Assembly: GCA_003427395.1 (NCBI GenBank)
Contig: BFEA01000878.1
Location: 360,321-405,416 of the forward strand
From: Chara braunii
Lineage: Eukaryota; Streptophyta; Charophyceae; Charales; Characeae
Direction of reading: 5' to 3'
DNA: 45,096 bases
The position numbers and the translations under genes are program-made. Under the pieces are notes generated by a model. The model did no database searches. It had not been told where the DNA came from and was given only the letters and a program-made list of their open reading frames with translations. This document shows, one piece after another, positions 21,461 through 32,679 of the stretch; the first letter of the stretch is position 1; every line of letters starts with the position of its first letter.

Positions 21461-22178
21461 TCAGAAATGGAAGTTGAAAAAACATTCCATAAAAAAAAAT
21501 CCTTCATATTTGTAAATTATCATTCCAATGTTCGTTCAATTCTAAAATTTCCAGTTTTATTTGATAAGTTCCCGTCTAAATATGAGTTTTCCCTTCCAAC
21601 TACATTTATTTGTTCAAGATGGAATGAAAGTTTGGACGAATTTATAAAATGTTTTAACTAAACTTTCATTCTACTACAAAAAATATATCTTATAATTTAT
21701 ATTGGATTAACCTATTTATGACTGAAAATCCTTACTTAAAATGACATTCCAATTAAAATATTTCATGAACTTATCCTGACTTTTATTCCACTCTAGCATG
21801 CAATTCAAATAAGAAGGGATACCCCATTCTTGGAAGGAAAGTTCTCCAGTAAGACGAAAAATTTTAAAATCGGAATGACATTTTTTAAGATGAAATTAAA
21901 ATTTAAAATTTAGAATGTAATTTTACTATGGAATGATTATTTAATTCTGGGAATTTTTTTTGTTGTAAGGATCCCCTGCAGTGCTGGCGACACGGAAGCG
22001 TCTGATTCCAGCGAGGTCGTCTCTCTTCTGCTCACCTTTTGCATATGGCATAGTGTTGTCTTTTCTCCATGGTTTGTCTGATTGCATATCTCTCTCCTCT
22101 TTCTCTTCTTCTCTTTCATTCGCAGACACGTGGAAACAACCGCGTTAGACCAGGTTTCCCGGTCTCTTTGCACAAACA

Positions 22179-22209
<31 letters not shown>

Positions 22210-22210
22210 N

Positions 22211-22255
<45 letters not shown>

Positions 22256-22743
22256 AGAATTAAATAATCATTCTATAGTAAAATTACAATATAAATTTTA
22301 AATTTTCAGTCCATCTTAAAAAATGTCATTCTAATTTAAAAATTTTCATCTTACTTGCAAACTTTCATTCCAAGAATATGGTATCCCTTCTTATTTGGAT
22401 TCCATGCTAGAGATGGAATGAAAATTTGCATGAGCTCATGAAATATTTAATTGGACTGTCATTCTAAGTAAGGATTTTCAATCATAAATAAGTTAATTGA
22501 ATATAATTGAAATTAAAAAATATTTGTTGTAGTAGAATGAAAGTTTCATTAAAACATTTCATAAGCTCGTCCAGACTTTCATTCTATCTTGAACAAATAG
22601 ATGTAGTTGGAAAGAATATTATTTAGACGGGAACTTATTAAATAAAACTAAAAATTTTAGAATTGGATGGACATTGGAATGGTAATTTATAAATATGAAG
22701 GATTTTTTTTATAAAATATTTTTTCAACTTTAATTTCTCGTGA
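21461..22743. mobile_element. Large foldback element with ~490-bp inverted arms
   Basis: Arm 21461-21950 is the inverted counterpart of arm 22254-22743. The outer ends both contain GAAAT..AAGTTGAAAAAA followed by AATCCTTCATATTT. The inner ends both read GAATGATTATTTAATTCTGG after reverse complementing. Similarity covers the whole arm with scattered differences and small indels. Arms are AT-rich and themselves full of short inverted motifs (GAATGAAAGTTT and ACTTTCATTC). The 303-bp centre is unrelated, GC-richer at first, then a T run, an N and CT repeats. No transposase is encoded. Transcription would give a long near-perfect hairpin. Confidence 0.85.
22211..22250. repeat. T-run and (CT)n at the centre of the foldback element
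   Basis: About 27 T (22183-22209), an N at 22210, then about 20 CT units directly before the right arm. The N suggests an unresolved join. Confidence 0.95.
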
Positions 22744-23375
22744 TTTTTTTTTTTTTTTTTTTTTTCCCTCTCTCTCTAACGGCCCCATCGGCGCCCCCCC
22801 CCCTCTTTTATCTTCCCTCTTGCACAAAGGAGAAAACTAGCCCACCGTTACAAACCTCCTAATTCGTCTGCTGATAATGTTTTCCATCTCCTCATCCTTG
22901 TCATTTTCCTCTCTCGTTTTGTCTCTGATCCCCCCCCCTCCTTCGCCGCCCCCACCTCCCCTCCCCTCCCCTCCCCTCCGCCCTTTCCTTCTCTCTCCGC
23001 CATGCACGCACCAAAAAACTAATGCATCGTCACGAACCCCGTCGTCATCACAATGCACCATTCATCGCAAACTTTTTTCTGATTACTTTTTATTGAATAT
23101 CCGTTGATCGCAATTTTTTTCTGATTGCTTTTTATTGAACAAAATCATTAATACGGACGGTCATCCATATTAGGTAAGAGGTAAGGGTCTTTTTGTCTTC
23201 CCCTGAATACGATGCACGTTCTTAACATCTGTATCTAGACTGAAAGTTACCCCAAATGCATGTATAATGACCGTCCATTCCACGGTGGCATAGTTAATGT
23301 GCGTTAGTAATGATGGTGATCGCAGGTTGCTGTCCATTTCACTTGATGTAAGCAACCAGTTCATGCAAGTCCAAG
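22744..23375. other. Polypyrimidine and short tandem repeats, no gene
   Basis: T run at 22745-22765, C-rich CCCCT repeats around 22920-22985, and a 44-bp tandem duplication (TCGCAA then TTTTTTCTGATTRCTTTTTATTGAA) at 23064-23142. Open frames are compositional. Confidence 0.6.
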
Positions 23376-23381
23376 AACCTC

Positions 23382-23477
23382 GCCACACCACTGTCGAAAC
23401 ACAAAAACATATGAGTGCATCTTCCAATTTCTGTGGAAGATGCATTTGTTCTTTTTTCGTTTCGACAGTGGTGTGGC
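23382..23477. mobile_element. 96-bp nested palindrome (foldback MITE-like)
   Basis: Outer arms GCCACACCACTGTCGAAAC (23382-23400) and its exact reverse complement (23459-23477) enclose a second perfect pair, TGCATCTTCC and GGAAGATGCA. Similar outer motifs occur at 36603-36751 and at 38495-38514, so it is one copy of a dispersed family. Element borders probably extend a few bases beyond the perfect arms. Confidence 0.72.
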
Positions 23478-23485
23478 TGCCTCGG

Positions 23486-24465
23486 AAGTTGATGAACACG
23501 GGCAACTCTCGAACTGTGCAAAATGACGACAAACATCCCGCTAGAATATGGTCAGATGCACCTGGCACATTATGATTTTTTTCACTGATACCACGCATGG
23601 CGTGGGAGCGCAGCCAGGACGGCGGGGGAACCGCCGAGCTCATACCTGGCATACAAACCAGTCTCATCTCACCTTGCAGGTGGAGACGATATGCCCTCAG
23701 TAGTCCCTCGGTAGAACGTGGGTCTATACCTGTCCAACTTTATAGGCTGACTACATTTCAAACATACAGCCAACAATATCGATTTGAGTCACTGGCGCCA
23801 CGCAATGGCATCGACCGGACGGAAAAAAAAAACTAATACTGTCGATCTCGGTGAAAAATGCAGAAATTTGACCCACCAAGAAACAAGTTTCTACTTTATT
23901 TTATTCCACAATCTTTACCTACGCCGAATGCTGGTGAGAGGTGATGTTGCGGGCTCTTTTGAAGGGGGGAGGGAGCGGGGATGAAAACCCAAAAGAATCG
24001 ATGAAAAGCGGAGTAGTCATATGTCAGAGAGCATTTGATACTGGACAGATACATTGACGGAACCACAAAAAAGAACAACAGTCGTTGATGTGTTGGCAAT
24101 GGATATTGTCGGCCAGACGGAAAAAAAATTGGTCTCGTCGATCTCGGTGGAGAACGAACGGCCAGATAATCGAAAAAACCTTTCCCATACTAGAAAGAGC
24201 GCTACGACCAAACGCGCACCACCATCTCCGACGATCGTCGCCACGTTCCCTCACAAGATTACCGGTCGGTGCACGATTGGCGACTGCAACCCTATTAATT
24301 GCTCAACGACACCCTCTAAACCCACTTACCAGGTCGACGACATTCCCCATAAGGAAACGGGCCGCTAAACAACAAAAGGCATCCATGTATAAGCAGCCAT
24401 TCTGGATGCGAACATATCGAGAATGGCGCGGTGAGACCTATATCCTCGGAACAACATATGGCCAA
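23486..24465. other. Unassigned region with a diverged direct repeat
   Basis: About 23800-23870 and 24088-24160 share CAATGG, then CGGACGGAAAAAAAA-like sequence and CTGTCGATCTCGGTG. Several frames of 60-135 codons are open, but none shows a domain I recognise. Confidence 0.4.
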
Positions 24466-25163
24466 TTTTTTTTTATTTTTTTTTTTAAATGACAATTTAA
24501 TTTCGAAATCATAGAGGTCGGGGCCCTCACAATTCAACATGGTTGTATCCGACAACATCAGTCAACTTCGCTTACGCCCCTGCTGAACCGCGAGCCAACA
24601 ACTTAACAACTCTCCTCAACTAAATAATTGTCGCTACCACTTGATCACTCCCATCACCTCTCGAGTTTACTTAACTAACTCCACAACTAGCCTTCACTTG
24701 AACCATCTACCTACTCACACCTAAAGCGGCGACCAGGCCTAAACGACCCTATGAAACTTCAAAGTTCCTTATTAAGTGCCACACTCCTACTGGACCACTG
24801 CGTCCCTAACAACCGACTTCCCTGGTTATTCTTATGGCCCTCTGTAGCCTCCTCCCTACTGACCGAGATGCCCTGGTCCCCTCTAATCTAATCACTCCCT
24901 TCATCATCCAGATATCCTCCCTTCTCACCGGCTTACCTATTCAGCCACCTGACCATCACTAAGCCCCTTGTAGAGTGGACCCCTGCCAATTGGTTTCCTT
25001 TGCCCAAGTTCTAAAAAACCACCACAAATGTCTCCTCGACCCTCTCCCGCATTTTACTTTCCTCCTCCATTCCGCTCAAATAGCTCTTCCCAGTCCTCTC
25101 TTAATCAAAGCTTTAAGTTCCAAGTCCAAGAAAGGTCGGGTTTCAAATTTAGAGTGGTTTCGG

Positions 25164-26715
25164 TCAACCCAGATAACCGCGCAGATTACCGCCCTTACCA
25201 TCTGGGCTACGTATTCCCAGCCTACCTTGCCTGAGTGATTTTCCCCCACAAAACCCAACAAAACCCATTTCTAGTTCCAGCTTATACCACTTTCTCCCAT
25301 CCGAGTCCAATGATCTTCCCACCACCTCCAAATCCTTCTTGATGTCGGACAGTCCCACCAAAGGTGTTTGGTGGACTCGAATGGCCACGTGTAGCGAGAA
25401 CATCCCAAGTGAACCTCCATTCCCCTGCTGCAGAGTCATACCACCGAAGGAGTAACCAACAACAAAAGCATCCACATCAGGCTTGCCTGCTTCAAGTCCG
25501 GAATCAGGAGGAGGGTACACCATAACTTCAAAAAGTTTTTTTTCCTTTCCTTGCAGATGTTCCATCAGTACAACAGTCCACCTAAAAATCGCAGTACTTG
25601 TCGGGTTCCTATGACCACCCACCGCCCTTCTGTACGATTCTCTGACCGAGAAACTTGTTGGATCCCTCCCTCGTGTGTTGGAGGACCCCTCGCCACTCGC
25701 CAGCCACTGCCACGCTCCAGGGTCAATCCTCAAACTTCTCAACGAGGCCTTCCCTACCCAAGTGGTGGTCCTTAGGTTCCCCCTTTTGTCAAAAGTTTGG
25801 ACGACTCGCACCTGAGGGGAGTTGTGTCACTGGCTAATGACTTTTTCCCCCTGCAAGGTTAGTTCTGTTGAGTCCTTTGTGGTCCTCCAACACTGCATCT
25901 CTCGAAACCCACTCTGAGTAATACTCAGTACCTTCCAAATCCCCCCCTTCCCTTCATATCATCCTCCAACTGGGTTTACCCCTTCCGGACCCAGAATTGG
26001 TCCCCACTTTCGAAGAACACTCCTTCGAAGTGCACGCAGATGATATTCCAAGTTATGTAAACCATGGAGTCTTGGGAGAAGTTCGTTGAACGGTATCCAA
26101 GAACCCGTCAAAGGGGACCACAAGTCTTTAACTCTTGAGACACCCCTTTTGATCGAGGATCTCCCAGAGGTGTATGCAGCCCCCCCAACTGCAAATGGTT
26201 GACCATCATCATTTAGTACGAACGTGTTTTCAAACAGGCTTTGCTGCAACACTTCCTCCCTCGGACGGAGGGGTCAGTACATCAGGACGTTGTTTGAGCC
26301 ACGCCTTCCTCACTACATTCCAAAATTCCGATGAGAGTTTCTTCCGCAGAAAGGAATCCACGAAGAAGCACAACCACATATCCTCGGGTCTACTTAGTTC
26401 CTAGTCCCTCATAATAATCCTTTCAGCCAGAGGGATCCAGTCCTCCTTCTCATCTGCCAGTGCCACCTTCACTAACCAGTGTCTTAATTGCGCCTAGTTC
26501 CTCTGGGATGGGTCGATCAGGCCCATGCTCCCCTTTTCTTTTGGGTAGCAAACCAAGTCCCATACCACTTTAGCGATGAAGCCCTCCTCTACCCCCGCCC
26601 TTGGCTTCCATAGGAACCGCATGGCCAACCTTTTGATTGTTGTGACTATTGTTGGGTCCAACTCCCTTACTGTACCCACAAACCAGAGGAGGGCAAACAA
26701 CGCCCCGTTAATCAC
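25164..26715 (-). pseudogene. LINE ORF2 C-terminal region, frameshifted
   Basis: 26715-26494 stays in the RT frame after stops at 26743 and just below. It reads INGALFALLWFVGTV and RLAMRFLWKPRAGVEEGFIAKVVWDLVCYPKEKGSMGL, the usual plant LINE segment after RT. Below 26494 the reading moves to another frame (26252-25959, then 25811-25164). In a third frame around 25350-25410 the DNA reads CSRYTWPFESTKHLWWDCP, similar to the zf-RVT stretch of the 17-kb LINE but with one Cys replaced. Near 25076-25261 VICAVIWVDRN matches the LINE terminus. It encodes no intact protein. Confidence 0.7.
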
Positions 26716-26742
26716 CTATGCTCACCTGTATAGTGACAGGTG

Positions 26743-28143
26743 TCACGACGACCCCCAGGCTTTGAGCCTTGCAGTGATCTTGTGTTGTAAGATGTGACCT
26801 TGTACCGTTCCCATCAGATGGGTACTCACGCTCACCCCTAAGAAGCGCTCCCCCTTCTCCGGAACTATTTTCGGCATCCCCCACTCAACTTGCAGCTCCA
26901 AACCTTCTGGCAACAGGTAAGTGGACTTACCCCAATTTACTTCGGCTTCAGACATCAATGACTCGGAGTACTCTGACAATAATGATTTCATCGTCCCTAG
27001 GGACTCTGTTGTATTGGCTGAGATAAGAAGCAGATCATCTGCCAGCGCCATAGCCCTGCACTCTCTGTCCTTAGCCACTGGTAAACCTCTAATAAAGGGG
27101 TGCTTCCGGATTTTTTTGAGTGGCACTTCCAACTGCAACACAAACAACAACGTAGCCAGAGGACATCCTTGGTGGAGCGACCGCGAGAGCTGAAAGGGGC
27201 TAGATAGGTGTTCATTCACCTGTACGACCGATGTTTCCAATGTGTACATGGCAATAACCCACATGCAGAAACCGGGACCAAACCCCATTCTCCTCAACGT
27301 GGTTAACATGAAAGACCAGCCTACCGTATCATAAACCTTCTCCATATCCAGAAGTAAAATTGCTATATCCACCTGTTCCGCCTGGATAATTTCAACGCTC
27401 TCAATCGCTGTCAGGATATTAACGAAAATTGACCGCCCCTGAACAAAAGCCCCCTGGTCCCCCTCCACCAGTTTCGGAAGTATCCTTCCCAATCTCACCG
27501 CCAAGGTCTTGGCTAGCAGCTTGTAACTCACGTTCAAAATCAAGATTGGTTTGTAATTTCTAACATTCGACTTGCCACCCTTCCTGAACATGAATGAGAT
27601 CACACCATGCGTCATCCTACCTCCCAGCTTGCCCTCAAATAGCACCTCATTATACACTTCCTCTAGTGTTGGCCCCAATGCCTCCCAGCATGCTCTAAAG
27701 AACTCTACTGTCAAACCATCCCTCCCTGGACACTTCCCTACCGCCATCACCTTCAGAGTCTGTTTCAATTCCTCTTCCGTAATAGGCCGGTCCAGCAATA
27801 ACTGATCTGTTGTCGACAACACCATCGTCGTATCTTCCCACATTTTCGACACCTGTAATAAGTCTATGAAGATAGAATCTTGCGTACGTCTGGAGGTTAG
27901 GATATCTGCAAAATACAGTCGAGCATAATTCAACATGTCTTTTTGTAATGAAGCCTGTGGGGCCGACTGATCAAAGGGGTGGTCTAACTGAACCACTTGG
28001 TGGAACGCTGAGCTTGGGAGCAGTTTCCGGAACGTTTCTCCCCTTCCTGATGTGTCCCCCAACCCCCTCACATTCCAATTAGCAAGCTTTAACTTAACCA
28101 TGAGGCCGATTGTCCTCCGATTGTTCTTGGATGCGGGTGTCAA
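26743..28143 (-). pseudogene. LINE ORF2: reverse transcriptase with deleted endonuclease
   Basis: 466 codons. Residues 18-29 (KLKLANWNVRGLG) are the first strand of an APE-type endonuclease. From about residue 41 the sequence is already the linker before RT, so nearly all the endonuclease is missing while the frame is kept. RT motifs are clear: DGLTVEFFRACW (143-153), YKPILILNVSYKLLAKTLA (197-215), GDQGAFVQGRSI (228-239), LLLDMEKVYDTVGW with catalytic D266, QGCPLATLLF (325-334), ALADDLLLI with D369/D370 and NWGKSTYLLP (403-412). Leu replaces the usual Tyr/Phe before ADD. It ends at an in-frame TGA in KAWGSS, where homologous coding continues. Without its endonuclease it could only prime at existing breaks. 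Confidence 0.85.
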
Positions 28144-28246
28144 TCAATTCATCTCCCCATCTGAGTCGTGTATGAGCAGGGGATCGCTGCATTGGACTTG
28201 AACGTGAGGAACTCTCTGTCCCGTTGATTGTGAAGAGGAGCGCCAC

Positions 28247-29524
28247 TCATCCTTCAAGGCATCTTTTATGAAGGTAGAACGCCTCTGGTAACTTATCGTT
28301 CAAGCTGAGGAGTACCAAAACAGATATCTCTTGCGTTAATGCAATGGCTTCAAGTTCGTGACTGTTCACCTCCCTTACCGCATCCAGGTTAAACCAACTG
28401 ACGCTTGCCTGGGTGAGCGCTTTTGCCGTTGCCGGATCGATTATGGTATCGATCAAAGGAAAATAAAACTTCATAAGCTTGGATTTCAATGCCACATTGC
28501 AACTGACCATTACCGATTTAGGAATAATCCTAATCGGAAAGGCATCACCAAATAGGAATTTGCTGCATGTTATAATCTCCCTTGGAAGTGGCGTTTTGTC
28601 TATTGTAACCGAGGGAAGATACGACCTTCCATCCGCTTGAACCATACCCAAAAAGGAGGGTGTGGTGCTCGTCATTGTACACATCAGCGGGACCAATCTT
28701 CTTTCTATAGGCAGTTTTCCTTGAGTCCTCAGTCTGTAAGCTTACTTACTTGAAGTATCTGATTCTGCTGTCCCTTTTCCTCGAGCTCCTCCTGAGCTAC
28801 CTATAGAGGATTCAAACCCTTCCACCCGCAGATACCCCGGACCCTGCAGTGTTGAGTCATCCCCAATCAGCCCACTCCCCATAACCACTCTCGACTGTGA
28901 AGAAGCCAATGGAGCAACCGAGTCCGAATCAAAACCTCTCTCTGCACTTCCCTCCGGTCTCCTCACTCGACTATGTTGCCTATACCTTGTACCCTTCGTC
29001 GCCTCCCCTCTTTTCCCCTGCTGGTGACTTAACGAGCCCGACTTACCCATTGGACGACTTCTTAACTGAGCCAGATTTGCTTCCCCTTTTTCCCTGTTGG
29101 TGACTTGACGAGCCCGACTTACCCGCTGAACGCCTTCTTAACTGAGCCAGATTTGCTTCCCCTTCGTGTTCCCAGCTGTTGGCGTACCCCCTATGCAATC
29201 TGACTGGGTTGGACAAATTACAGGACGAGAGGGGCCCTGAAGATAGGACTGGACAGTTTGCCTGAATTGTGGAGGGAGCGAGATTTTATGTGTGTGAACG
29301 TCCTGTGCCGACATTGCTACCATAGTCGAACACGGTGGAAGGCCTCCTGGCCACCTTGCTGGGTCGATCCATGGTGTCATCAATGAACTACCCGGGGAGG
29401 GGGATAGGCTGGTGGTAGGTGAATTAAGGAAAGATATGGGGGGCCTGCAGTAAATCCCACCTGTCCTTGCCCAGGGAGAGTATGGTCCCATGTTTGTCCC
29501 ATTCAACCGGAATGCGCTCGACAA
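28247..29524 (-). pseudogene. LINE ORF1 C-terminal or linker region, with internal repeats
   Basis: One minus-strand frame is open from 29524 to 28247 except for two TAA stops, at 29138 and 28742. The stop at 29138 results from a 76-bp tandem duplication (period not divisible by 3), whose copies encode KSGSxSHQQGKRGEANLAQLR-like units. The last part (28696-28247) reads SFLGMVQADGRSYLPSV and ends LHKRCLEG about 100 bases before ORF2. No known domain is recognised here. The position between ORF1 and ORF2 suggests an ORF1 tail. Confidence 0.5.
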
Positions 29525-29580
29525 TATGGATCACTACAATTGGAATCTGGCCTCACCACTGTAATTGAGCCCGGGGGAAT

Positions 29581-30663
29581 TTAGTGTACCTGTCCAGGAG
29601 CTGGAGCCGGAGCTTGGTGAGCTGTAGCGGCTTGTTCGTTCCACTGTGTGTGAGTTGTCTGCTGGCTCTGTTCAGCCGTTCTCCTTGTTTCCTCTCGTGT
29701 CGAATGAGTTGCCTGCTGAGGCTCTCCACTTTGCCTTTGTTGTCGGGGTTGTGGCTTTTGCTGTTGGCGGGGTAACCTGAAGTTTACCCACAGCCTCCTC
29801 TGTCCACCTGCCTCCTGTCTTGGGCAATTGTCATCTGTGTGGAAGTACCACCAACATTTACGATACCAGTCGGAGAATGGGGTAGCTATTTCAACCGTCC
29901 ACAATTCCCCCTTCGGAGACTCTATCGCCAAAGTATCCTCCACCCGGAATCTGGCTTACGGATCCATGTTTATCTGAATATTCATTAGCTTGGGTTTTGA
30001 CCGATCCGCTTCTGGGGGGTGCATCGCTTTAACTCCTCCAAACAACCCTTCCACTGCCGACGAAAGATAGCATACCGCATCTAATGGCTCCGTTAACGCA
30101 CCAATCCATAAATTTGTTTCCACTTCTTGAAGTCTCAACTCCTTCAACTCCGCTTTAGTCATTCCTGACTTCACTAAAGCTGGGTATTCCACACCCCTGA
30201 GATTAAGCTTAATCGACTGCCTCTGCACCAACCACGTTGGCGCCTCCACCGCTTTCACTACATAGGATACCACATTTAGGCTTTCGAACTTAATTCGCCC
30301 TCTTCTGATTTCATGATTGAAGAACCTCCTAGCCATCCACCCATCTTCATACAACCTGATAAGATCCTCCTTAACGCTCCTCCCCAAATCCCGCGCCTCA
30401 TTCTGAAATATAAAAATTATCGTGCGTTCCTTCAACCGCCTTTCCTTGATAGCATCAAAGGACTCATTGACCTTGAATCGTTTCCCCCGCTCATCTATCA
30501 CCACCTCTCCCAAATTCTCCACTAGCTGCATGACTCCCTCATCGTAGCATCGACCAATAGAGTGGCGAGCTCTATCTTCCATCGCCCAAAAATTAGTTGG
30601 AGGAGCTGGTGGAGGGGGAATCCACCTTTTGCCCCTCCCTGCATCTGTTTCTTCCACCTCCAT
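29581..30663 (-). pseudogene. LINE ORF1 with in-frame stop and zinc-knuckle-like motif
   Basis: Begins MEVEETDAGRGKRW at 30663. It runs 235 codons to TAA at 29956-29958, then continues in the same frame to 29581, so one nonsense change splits a protein of about 360 residues. Segments such as DEGVMQLVENLGEVVIDERG, RTIIFIFQNEARDLG and WMARRFFNHEIRRGRIKFESLNV resemble the DUF4283-like RNA-binding region of plant LINE ORF1. After the stop, WYRKCWWYFHTDDNCPR holds C-X4-H-X4-C, a zinc-knuckle-like site lacking the second Cys of a standard CCHC. The tail is Gln/Pro/Thr-rich. The family role is binding element RNA in the RNP. Confidence 0.65.
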
Positions 30664-30720
30664 CTCACGTTCGGTGACCCTTCTGTTTAATGGACGAGTT
30701 TCACTTCTTGCTGTACCCTT

Positions 30721-31640
30721 AATAAAAACTCAAATCAATAATCCTCAGTGCGCCTTTAACCCTGCTTCCCTGTATTCCACTGATGCCTTCTCTTTACTAA
30801 AATTTCAAGGAAAGTCCTGATGGAGGTCAAGGTTCTCTACTATTAAGCCCATTCCCTTACTTCATCACTTTGCCGAGCCCCCTCCTTATGAGAACGAAGG
30901 CAATAGTTCTCTTATAAATCCAGAAGGACGGGCGACGAAGGAGTAATTCGAAAGAGGAGGGATCTAAAGTGGAGGAAGTCGTGGCATGCCTCCAGCCCTA
31001 CGTATAGATCGATGCATTCAACCGTGAATATATGGTCTCCGTGTATCCCCACCGTAAATAGAATTCAGGCCAAAGTCACCTAGCTCTATAGAATTCAGGT
31101 CTCCGTGAATATATGGTCTCCGTGAATATATGGTCTCCGTGAATATAGATCGATGCCTCTAATCCCCACTCTTACAACCCAAGCTCTATCGTCTCTTCCC
31201 TTAGAAAATTGCGCAAGGAAACCGCTTTCTCTTCCTGACTAATCTTGCTTTCCGCCTCTACCTCCTACTAATAGAACCACTCCCTTCCTATCTTCCTCCC
31301 ATCCCCCGTTCCTACCACACCTGGGCAGGCATATCTACTTCCTTTCCCATTCTTCCTATATCGTATAACTCCAACCCTCCCTTCTGTTCTCCTTCTCTAT
31401 CCCTTTTCTCGTTCCTCCTCCGATTCCTGGCCCTCCTTTATGCTTCAGGGGTTAAACTAAGCAGTGACGTCAGCGTCAACTCCCCACCTCGTCAACTCCC
31501 AGGGTTCGTCAAACATCTGGCCACAGAAGCAAGATGAGACAGTCCGTCCTTCAACAAAAAAAAATCCTTGTACCCTTAGGTAAACCGGTTTCCCTTACCT
31601 CAGGCTGCCTTGAAAGGAGACCACCAACTTCCGTCGGAGT
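30721..31640. other. LINE 5' flank and unassigned DNA
   Basis: Pyrimidine-rich with no gene. It contains three exact-length 17-bp repeats GGTCTCCGTGAATATAT at 31098-31148, with another partial copy near 31030. The LINE's 5' end probably lies somewhere in the first part but cannot be placed. Confidence 0.5.
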
Positions 31641-32530
31641 CCACGACACGTGGATCTATCGGCTCCTCCGTGCCCCGTTAGCGATGGCGGGGTTGACGGC
31701 AAGACAGGGTTCATGTCCGACTGGGGCGTCATCCCTCCCCAGCGCCGGTTCGGAGCGGCCCCCACTAGTGCGCTACACTTAGCGCTGCCGCCCAGCCCCA
31801 GCGCTCCTCCGATAGCCCCGCCAAATTCTCGCTGTCCCTCCTCTGCCTCCTCTGCCTCCTCTGCCCCAAACTCCCGCCCCATATGGCCAGTTTCAAAAAC
31901 CACGCCAATTAAAAAAAAAAAGAAAAAAAAAAAGAAAGAAAGGAAAAAAAAAGAACGCGCCAAGAAATCGAAACAGGTTCGGTAGGGAAGGGTCACAGCT
32001 TCGGTGGCTACGGCAAGAAGGTTAACAGGTGCGGTAGCCACCAAGGCAACAAGGTTCTCCGTAGCCAAGGCAAAGGTCACACAGGTTCCGTAGCCAAGGC
32101 AAGGGTCACAGGTGCGGGGGAGCCAAGGATCTTGTTTGCCGCGCTCGGCGTCGGAGTCGGTATGTATTGATATTGACTGCTTAGGACAGGAGTACTGTCT
32201 GTTTGTCTCGCTCAGCACGCTCCGTAGGCAGGAGGGCTTGGAGGTAGCGGTCGTTGAGTAAGTTTTTTGCTTGCTCTGCTTGGGTGTCAAATCTTGGGAT
32301 GTTTGCGCTGTGTTTCCCCATGTTGATTCACATAACGGCTCCACATGTTGATTCACTGATCGAGAACAAGAAGATGTCAGGGCTTTCAAGGAAGCTCGTT
32401 CCACGTGTTGATTACATGTTGATTCCACATGTTGATTGAACTTGATTCCATGTTGGTTCCACGTAATGACTCCACATGTTGATTACATGTTGGTTGCACG
32501 TAATGAGTCCACACGTCGATTCACTGATGG
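31641..32530. other. GC-rich segment and short tandem repeats, no gene supported
   Basis: CTCCTCTGC repeats (about 31838-31866), an A-rich tract (31910-31952), about four units around CCGTAGCCAAGGCAAAGGTCAC (31993-32120), and repeated CACATGTTGATT phrases (32315-32520). A 277-codon minus-strand frame spans these repeats; it has no recognisable domain and includes a poly-Phe run from the A tract, so I do not call it. Confidence 0.5.
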
Positions 32531-32679
32531 AGATGAAGAAGAGCTCAGATTGTCGTAAATAGTACTGTACATACTACAGTAGTAATTGGAATCGGATATA
32601 TTTCAATTAGCTCAACTACTTTTCGCCATCTCAGACTGTTTTGAAGGGCTGCTTGCTGCGGCGACTGACGCAGTGTGGC

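Larger units (their letters stand above)
24466..30720 (-). mobile_element. Near-full-length degraded LINE, minus strand
   Basis: The T run 24466-24486 is its poly(A) tail in reverse. Upstream in transcription order lie a putative ORF1 (30663 down to about 28247), ORF2 with RT (28143-26743), the ORF2 C-terminus with a zf-RVT-like segment (about 26715-25164) and a 3' region of about 680 bp. Its 3' tail resembles that of the LINE at 16972. The 5' end is not defined; no target duplication was found. Stops, at least one frameshift and a large deletion in ORF2 make it inactive. Confidence 0.8.

Noticed and set aside
31595-32428. Minus-strand frame of 277 codons
   Set aside because: It spans tandem repeats and an A-rich tract (poly-Phe) and shows no domain.
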